This document shows, piece after piece, positions 31,434 through 35,329 of a stretch of 35,329 nt of DNA. Source of the stretch: Zunongwangia pacifica (GTDB lineage Bacteria > Bacteroidota > Bacteroidia > Flavobacteriales > Flavobacteriaceae); the NCBI RefSeq assembly GCF_023499215.1, contig NZ_JAKHSK010000042.1, positions 1 to 35,329 on the forward strand, in the 5' to 3' direction. Under the pieces are notes generated by a model. The model saw only the letters and a list, made by a program, of their open reading frames with translations. It ran no database searches and was not told where the DNA came from. How positions within the stretch are numbered: the first letter of the stretch is position 1; every line of letters begins with the position of its first letter. The position numbers and the translations under genes were made by a program.

Positions 31434-32136
31434 CCTCAAATTCCCCATTTTCAAAAGCGGTTCCAATAACCACTAAATCGGCGCCTGCTTTATACGCTTT
31501 TTCAAGCTGTTTTGAATTTTTGATTCCGCCACCAACGATAAGCGGAATGTTTAAGTACTTTTTAACCTCAGTAATTATTTCTTCAGAAACCGGAATAAGA
31601 GCACCACTCCCCGCTTCAAGGTAAATAAGCTGTTTTCCCATCATCTGGCCGGCTAAAGCAGTATTTTTAATCAATGTGATTTCACTTTGTCTCATAGGTT
31701 TCGTTTTACTCACTCTGGCTACTGCGCTTTGATTTCCGCCGTCTAATAAAAGATACCCCGTAGGAATAATTTCTAAGCGCGAATTCAACAATTTGGGCAC
31801 TGCTTTTATATGCTGCTCAATAAGATATTCAGGATTTCTGCCAGAAAGTAAACTTAGCAATAAAATTCCGTCTGCTTTCTCGGTAACCTGCTCTTTATCC
31901 CCCGGAAATAATATGACCGGTAAATTGGTTTTCGCTTTTATAAAACCCACACAAACTTCAGATTCTTTAGCCGTAGCTGTACTTCCGCCAACAAAAATAT
32001 GGGTCACCGATTCAGTTAGATTTTCAATAAAATAAGCATATTTTTCCGCAGAAAACTTTTCAGGATCAATTAAAACAGCAAGCAACTTTTTATCGATTTT
32101 TGATGCTTGGATAATGGCATCTAAAAGTTTAGGCAT
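31429..32136 (-). CDS. Geranylgeranyl/heptaprenylglyceryl phosphate synthase
   Basis: A TIM-barrel prenyltransferase (PcrB/GGGPS family, group II of Bacteroidetes) that joins a long prenyl diphosphate to sn-glycerol-1-phosphate, an archaeal-type ether-lipid step. Landmarks: LLAVLIDPEKFSAEKY, THIFVGGSTATAKE, PVILFPGDKEQV, IIPTGYLLLDGGN, YLEAGSGA and the phosphate-binding IVGGGIKNSKQL. The true start is the ATG at 32136 (a TTG precedes it in frame). It follows the phosphopantetheinyl transferase gene by 6 nt, so the two are cotranscribed. The product's role in these bacteria is unclear. Confidence 0.9.
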   Translation of the reverse strand: MPKLLDAIIQASKIDKKLLAVLIDPEKFSAEKYAYFIENLTESVTHIFVGGSTATAKESEVCVGFIKAKTNLPVILFPGDKEQVTEKADGILLLSLLSGRNPEYLIEQHIKAVPKLLNSRLEIIPTGYLLLDGGNQSAVARVSKTKPMRQSEITLIKNTALAGQMMGKQLIYLEAGSGALIPVSEEIITEVKKYLNIPLIVGGGIKNSKQLEKAYKAGADLVVIGTAFENGEFEG

Positions 32137-32142
32137 CAAATT

Positions 32143-32775
32143 TTAATTTAGCAGGAAAGTATAAACACAGGTAAATCCTTCAAATTCCAGGAACTCCAGT
32201 TCATACTCCGTTTTTTCAGCTTCAAAAGTAACGGTTCCGTAGATAACGGCATCTTCAAAATCAAAATCTTTAATATAAATATGCTCTAAAAAGCCCAATC
32301 CCGGCTGGGCGTGTACTTTATAAATAGATTCTTTAGCACCCCAAACGATGGTGAGTTTTCTAATTATCGCCTCTTCGTTTGCCAGGGTATGATATTCTCT
32401 TAAAGGCGTAAATTTATTGGCGATTTTCAATATTTTATCCCGTTGTTTTTCAATATCAATCCCTACGGGCTGGTCACTAACGATAATCGCTGTAAAATTA
32501 AAAGAATGAGTGATCGATATGTATTTATCATCTTGCAGGTGTGGCTTCCCTAAATCGTCGTACCATAAATCGTGATCTACATAACCGGTCTCTGCCATTA
32601 AATGCCGAATGCTCATAAAGCCCCTGCGATGAATTTCAGATTTCATACCAGAGACTCTGGCCCGACAATGTTCTGTAAGCGATATGCCCTCACAAAGCCA
32701 CTCAAAAGACTCTTCAACCTTCCAAATGAAGACTTTAGTTCCTTCCCGCGGTGTTATTGTTTTAAAAAGAGGCAT
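32143..32775 (-). CDS. 4'-phosphopantetheinyl transferase superfamily protein
   Basis: A 210-residue Sfp-like enzyme that would transfer phosphopantetheine from CoA to a carrier-protein serine. The signature pair is present: VGIDIEKQRDKILKIANKF (magnesium-binding Asp/Glu) and VWGAKESIYKVHAQ (W-x2-KES-x3-K). The HSFNFTAIIVSDQPV region precedes the first. At 210 residues it is the Sfp rather than the short AcpS type. No NRPS or PKS genes are in the window, so the target may be a fatty-acid or resorcinol-type carrier elsewhere. It is divergent from ahcY. Confidence 0.92.
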   Translation of the reverse strand: MPLFKTITPREGTKVFIWKVEESFEWLCEGISLTEHCRARVSGMKSEIHRRGFMSIRHLMAETGYVDHDLWYDDLGKPHLQDDKYISITHSFNFTAIIVSDQPVGIDIEKQRDKILKIANKFTPLREYHTLANEEAIIRKLTIVWGAKESIYKVHAQPGLGFLEHIYIKDFDFEDAVIYGTVTFEAEKTEYELEFLEFEGFTCVYTFLLN

Positions 32776-32796
32776 GCCCGTTTATTAAATATTAAT

Positions 32797-32804
32797 TACT
32801 TTTG
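32797..32804 (+). promoter_or_regulatory. -7 promoter box of ahcY
   Basis: TACTTTTG fits TAnnTTTG exactly; transcription would begin near 32811, about 26 nt before the ATG at 32837. No SAH riboswitch fits in the short leader. Confidence 0.5.
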
Positions 32805-32836
32805 CGCTGTAATTACAGATAATCAAATATAATAAT

Positions 32837-34153
32837 ATGTCTACGAATACAGTGCCTTATACGGCGTATAAAGTAAAAGATATTTCCCTGGCTGCTTGGG
32901 GACGTAAGGAGATTGAACTGGCAGAAGCTGAAATGCCGGGGCTAATGGCGCTTCGTGAAGAATATAAAGAGGAACAGCCATTAAAAGGTGCGCGCATCGC
33001 TGGTTGTCTACACATGACGATACAGACTGCTGTTCTTATTGAAACATTAGTTGCCCTTGGTGCTGAAGTTACCTGGAGTTCTTGTAACATTTTCTCTACT
33101 CAAGACCAGGCTGCTGCTGCAATTGCCGAAGCCGGAATCCCTGTTTACGCATGGAAAGGAATGACTGAAGAGGAATTTGACTGGTGTATCGAGCAAACAC
33201 TTTTCTTTGGTGAAGATCGCAAGCCGCTAAATATGATTTTAGATGATGGTGGAGATTTAACCAATATGGTATTAGATAAGTATCCAGAACTTGCTAAAGA
33301 TATTAAAGGACTTTCTGAAGAAACCACCACAGGAGTTCACCGTCTTTACGAGCGTATGAAAAACGGAACACTCCCTATGCCGGCGATTAACGTAAACGAT
33401 TCGGTTACCAAATCTAAATTCGATAATAAATTTGGATGTCGCGAGAGTGCCGTAGATGCGATTCGTCGTGCTACAGATGTGATGCTTGCCGGTAAACGTG
33501 TAGTTGTTTGTGGTTATGGTGATGTTGGGAAAGGTACTGCCGCTTCTTTTAAAGGAACCGGTGCAATTATCACGATTACTGAAATTGACCCTATTTGTGC
33601 TTTACAGGCTGCAATGGATGGATTTGAAGTAAAACGTCTTGAAACCGTAATCGAAAAAGCTGATATCGTAATCACTACTACCGGAAATAAAGATATCGTT
33701 CGTGGTGAACACTTTAAAGCAATGAAAGATAAAACCATCGTATGTAATATTGGGCATTTTGATAACGAAATTGATGTTGCCTGGTTAAACAATAACTATG
33801 GGGAAACTAAAGATGAAATCAAGCCACAGGTAGATAAATATACTATCGACGGAAAAGATATTATTCTTCTTGCTGAAGGGCGTTTGGTAAACCTTGGTTG
33901 CGCCACAGGCCACCCAAGTTTTGTAATGAGTAACTCGTTTACCAACCAGACTTTAGCACAAATTGAACTTTGGAACAATACTGATAAGTATGAAAACAAA
34001 GTATATATGCTACCTAAGCATTTAGATGAAAAAGTGGCTGCGCTACACTTAGAAAAAATTGGTGTAGAATTAACCAAACTTAATGAAGACCAGGCGAAAT
34101 ATATTGGTGTTGAGGTTGAAGGCCCATTTAAACCGGAATATTACAGATACTAG
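32837..34153 (+). CDS. ahcY: Adenosylhomocysteinase
   Basis: Reversibly splits S-adenosylhomocysteine into adenosine and homocysteine, clearing the inhibitor of methyltransferases. Conserved parts: [53 protein letters not shown], the NAD-binding [28 protein letters not shown], and the C-terminal [10 protein letters not shown], whose lysine and tyrosine reach into the neighbour's cofactor site. At 438 residues it is the typical length. A strong terminator follows. Confidence 0.98.
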   Translation: MSTNTVPYTAYKVKDISLAAWGRKEIELAEAEMPGLMALREEYKEEQPLKGARIAGCLHMTIQTAVLIETLVALGAEVTWSSCNIFSTQDQAAAAIAEAGIPVYAWKGMTEEEFDWCIEQTLFFGEDRKPLNMILDDGGDLTNMVLDKYPELAKDIKGLSEETTTGVHRLYERMKNGTLPMPAINVNDSVTKSKFDNKFGCRESAVDAIRRATDVMLAGKRVVVCGYGDVGKGTAASFKGTGAIITITEIDPICALQAAMDGFEVKRLETVIEKADIVITTTGNKDIVRGEHFKAMKDKTIVCNIGHFDNEIDVAWLNNNYGETKDEIKPQVDKYTIDGKDIILLAEGRLVNLGCATGHPSFVMSNSFTNQTLAQIELWNNTDKYENKVYMLPKHLDEKVAALHLEKIGVELTKLNEDQAKYIGVEVEGPFKPEYYRY

Positions 34154-34175
34154 ACTAGAGACTAGAGTTATAAAA

Positions 34176-34204
34176 AAATCCCGTTCAGTATTTGAACGGG
34201 ATTT
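34176..34204. terminator. Bidirectional terminator after ahcY
   Basis: AAATCCCGTTCA (34176-34187) and TGAACGGGATTT (34193-34204) form a perfect 12-bp stem with a 5-nt loop. A T-rich run follows on the right and an A-run precedes on the left, so it serves both ahcY and the convergent lipoprotein gene. Confidence 0.85.
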
Positions 34205-34225
34205 CTTTCTTTTTCATAACGATAT

Positions 34226-34678
34226 TTAATCTACTCTTTCGTAATAAAAGTAAGGCCAGTCACAAGCCACTGCAGTACTATTTATTAATTGACCTTCCGA
34301 AAAATAAAGAAATTCCTTTTTAGATTGACTATTACATTTTTTGACAATACTAGACTCTTCCAGATATTCCAGAATTATAAATTCACGCTCATCAATTGAA
34401 AAAGTCCCTTCTGCTATAATCGTTTCTCCATCGATTTTAGATTTTTTCTGAAAAGTATAGTCTTCATTAAAAATATAACGCTCTGCATCACCTTCAATTT
34501 TTGTAATTTCAGCATTAGGGATCATTGCAGATCGAGTTGCAACCAACTTCCATTGCTGGGGAAAATTGGTAGCAGAGAAATCCTGTACTGTAAACCGCTC
34601 CGGTTCAGCCTCGTCTTTATCACAAGAGATAACAACAAATGAAAGCATACAAAGAATAAAAACTACCCTATTTCTCAT
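34226..34678 (-). CDS. Lipocalin-like lipoprotein of unknown function
   Basis: A 150-residue lipoprotein. The type II signal peptide ends at VVISC (Cys19), followed by DKDEAEPERF. The body has alternating strands with WKLVATRSAMIPN, YIFNEDYTFQKKSKIDGETI and EGTFSIDEREFIILEYLEE, the style of lipocalin-like / DUF5004-type bacteroidete lipoproteins, with three further cysteines that may form disulfides. I do not recognise a specific family, and no neighbour explains its role. It is monocistronic. Confidence 0.7.
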   Translation of the reverse strand: MRNRVVFILCMLSFVVISCDKDEAEPERFTVQDFSATNFPQQWKLVATRSAMIPNAEITKIEGDAERYIFNEDYTFQKKSKIDGETIIAEGTFSIDEREFIILEYLEESSIVKKCNSQSKKEFLYFSEGQLINSTAVACDWPYFYYERVD

Positions 34679-34775
34679 AATTTAATTGGTTTCTAAGTAG
34701 ATCACAAAAAGAGTAAAAGGTTGCGTTTAATATCCCAGAAGTATAAAAATTATAGAATATGTACTTGTAGTTTTG

Positions 34776-35177
34776 TTATTTCAATCCAACCGAATCATAA
34801 ACCTGCACTCGCTTCCATAAATGCTCGGATTCTTCGATAAATTTTAAATGTGCTTTCTCTTTTTGGTATTTATCCTGAATTTCTTTTGAGGGAAAACTTA
34901 GTATCAGAGAATAGGTAAACGATCCATCGACCACTTCTCTCGGTGTGCCTGCCGGTTCTCCAATAAATTTGGTCTTTGCATAAAGACTATTTTCCATGAA
35001 TTTGTTTAACGATTTTAGAAAATCGGCACGATCTTGTACATTATCTGGATTGTTAAGCCAAAAATAGACCACGTGGGTAAAGTTCTTATCGAATTCGGGT
35101 TCCTTATCTTGCGCTTTCATATTAGTGAAAGTTAAGAAGAAAAAAAGTCCAAGGCCTATTTTAAAAAATGTTTTCAT
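34776..35177 (-). CDS. Dabb (stress-responsive alpha/beta barrel) protein, exported
   Basis: A 133-residue protein. A signal peptide (KTFFKIGLGLFFFLTFTN, cleavage after MKA or nearby) precedes a Dabb domain: FTHVVYFWLNNPDNVQDRAD, FIGEPAGTPREVVDGSFTYS and LILSFPSKEIQDKYQKEKAH. Dabb domains form dimeric ferredoxin-like barrels of varied function. The start at 35177 (MKTFFK) is preferred over 35186, which would add MII. Export of a Dabb domain is common in Bacteroidetes but unexplained. It is the last gene in the window. Confidence 0.85.
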   Translation of the reverse strand: MKTFFKIGLGLFFFLTFTNMKAQDKEPEFDKNFTHVVYFWLNNPDNVQDRADFLKSLNKFMENSLYAKTKFIGEPAGTPREVVDGSFTYSLILSFPSKEIQDKYQKEKAHLKFIEESEHLWKRVQVYDSVGLK

Positions 35178-35329
35178 AATGATCATATTTCAGTTTGTCT
35201 AAAAATACAATTGATTATCCGCAATTAGTCATAACCTGTAATTCCTGCTATAACGAGCCTATCGAAGAGTTTTTCTCCGAAATATCTTCTGTTGAGTTTG
35301 TAGATAAATTCATTCAGGTATAACTGTAG

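Noticed and set aside
35205-35322. Short open frame at the right edge containing CNSC and ending IQV
   Set aside because: No ATG; only a TTG start is possible and no family is recognisable. It could be a remnant, but evidence is insufficient.
1-35329. CRISPR array, tRNA or rRNA genes
   Set aside because: I found no regularly spaced direct repeats of CRISPR type and no cloverleaf or ribosomal RNA signature on either strand.

Overview
The window looks like a chromosomal segment of a low-GC member of the Bacteroidetes, most likely a marine Flavobacteriaceae (Gramella, Zunongwangia or Salegentibacter type). The signs are conserved flavobacterial gene neighbourhoods (ftsX-DUF3098-uppP-truB; ahcY / phosphopantetheinyl transferase / heptaprenylglyceryl-phosphate synthase), DUF3127 and DUF4301 proteins, a TonB-dependent receptor with a carboxypeptidase-like N-terminal domain, and repeated TAnnTTTG -7 boxes with TTG -33 boxes, the Bacteroidetes sigma-A promoter type. 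The genus is inference.

Layout. 0-4 kb: the tail of a probable IS110-type transposase, several small interspersed repeats, and leuS. leuS is about 200 codons too long. It carries four C/G-rich palindromic repeats, all read through in frame, and two of them bracket a complete DUF559 (Vsr-like nuclease) domain inserted at the entrance of the editing domain. 4-10 kb: panE, then a rightward cell-envelope/RNA-modification run (ftsX, DUF3098, uppP, a PhnO-like acetyltransferase, truB, a TonB-like protein, tag). 10-15 kb: mostly leftward housekeeping genes (aat, DUF3127, flavin reductase, a frameshifted thioesterase, HIT protein, greA) plus a rightward histidine kinase. 15-20 kb: a lipoprotein, an AraC regulator, an SDR dehydrogenase, and a TonB-dependent receptor governed by a clear TPP riboswitch with a downstream terminator, so it probably imports thiamin or a thiamin precursor.

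20-25.3 kb: a hybrid histidine kinase and an NtrC-family (sigma-54) response regulator lie tail to tail with an 11-bp overlap, followed by a small periplasmic PepSY-like protein. The adjoining 650-bp gap holds two perfect TGTAGAA/TTCTACA palindromes whose centres are about 31.5 bp apart, as in NtrC-type enhancers, and a leftward stretch with two hairpins and a strong terminator: a candidate regulated small RNA. 25-28 kb: arfB, DUF4301 and a PnuC-family transporter. 28.3-31.4 kb: an accessory insertion (XRE regulator, unknown secreted protein, HxlR regulator with divergent NmrA-type reductase). 31.4-35.2 kb: heptaprenylglyceryl-phosphate synthase, phosphopantetheinyl transferase, ahcY, a lipoprotein and a Dabb-domain protein.

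The strongest candidate for something undescribed is the leuS locus: a DUF559 nuclease domain bounded by inverted, hairpin-plus-tail repeats, with more copies of the same repeat family in the same gene. This resembles REP/RAYT organisation but with a different enzyme family. The candidate sigma-54 small RNA module is second.
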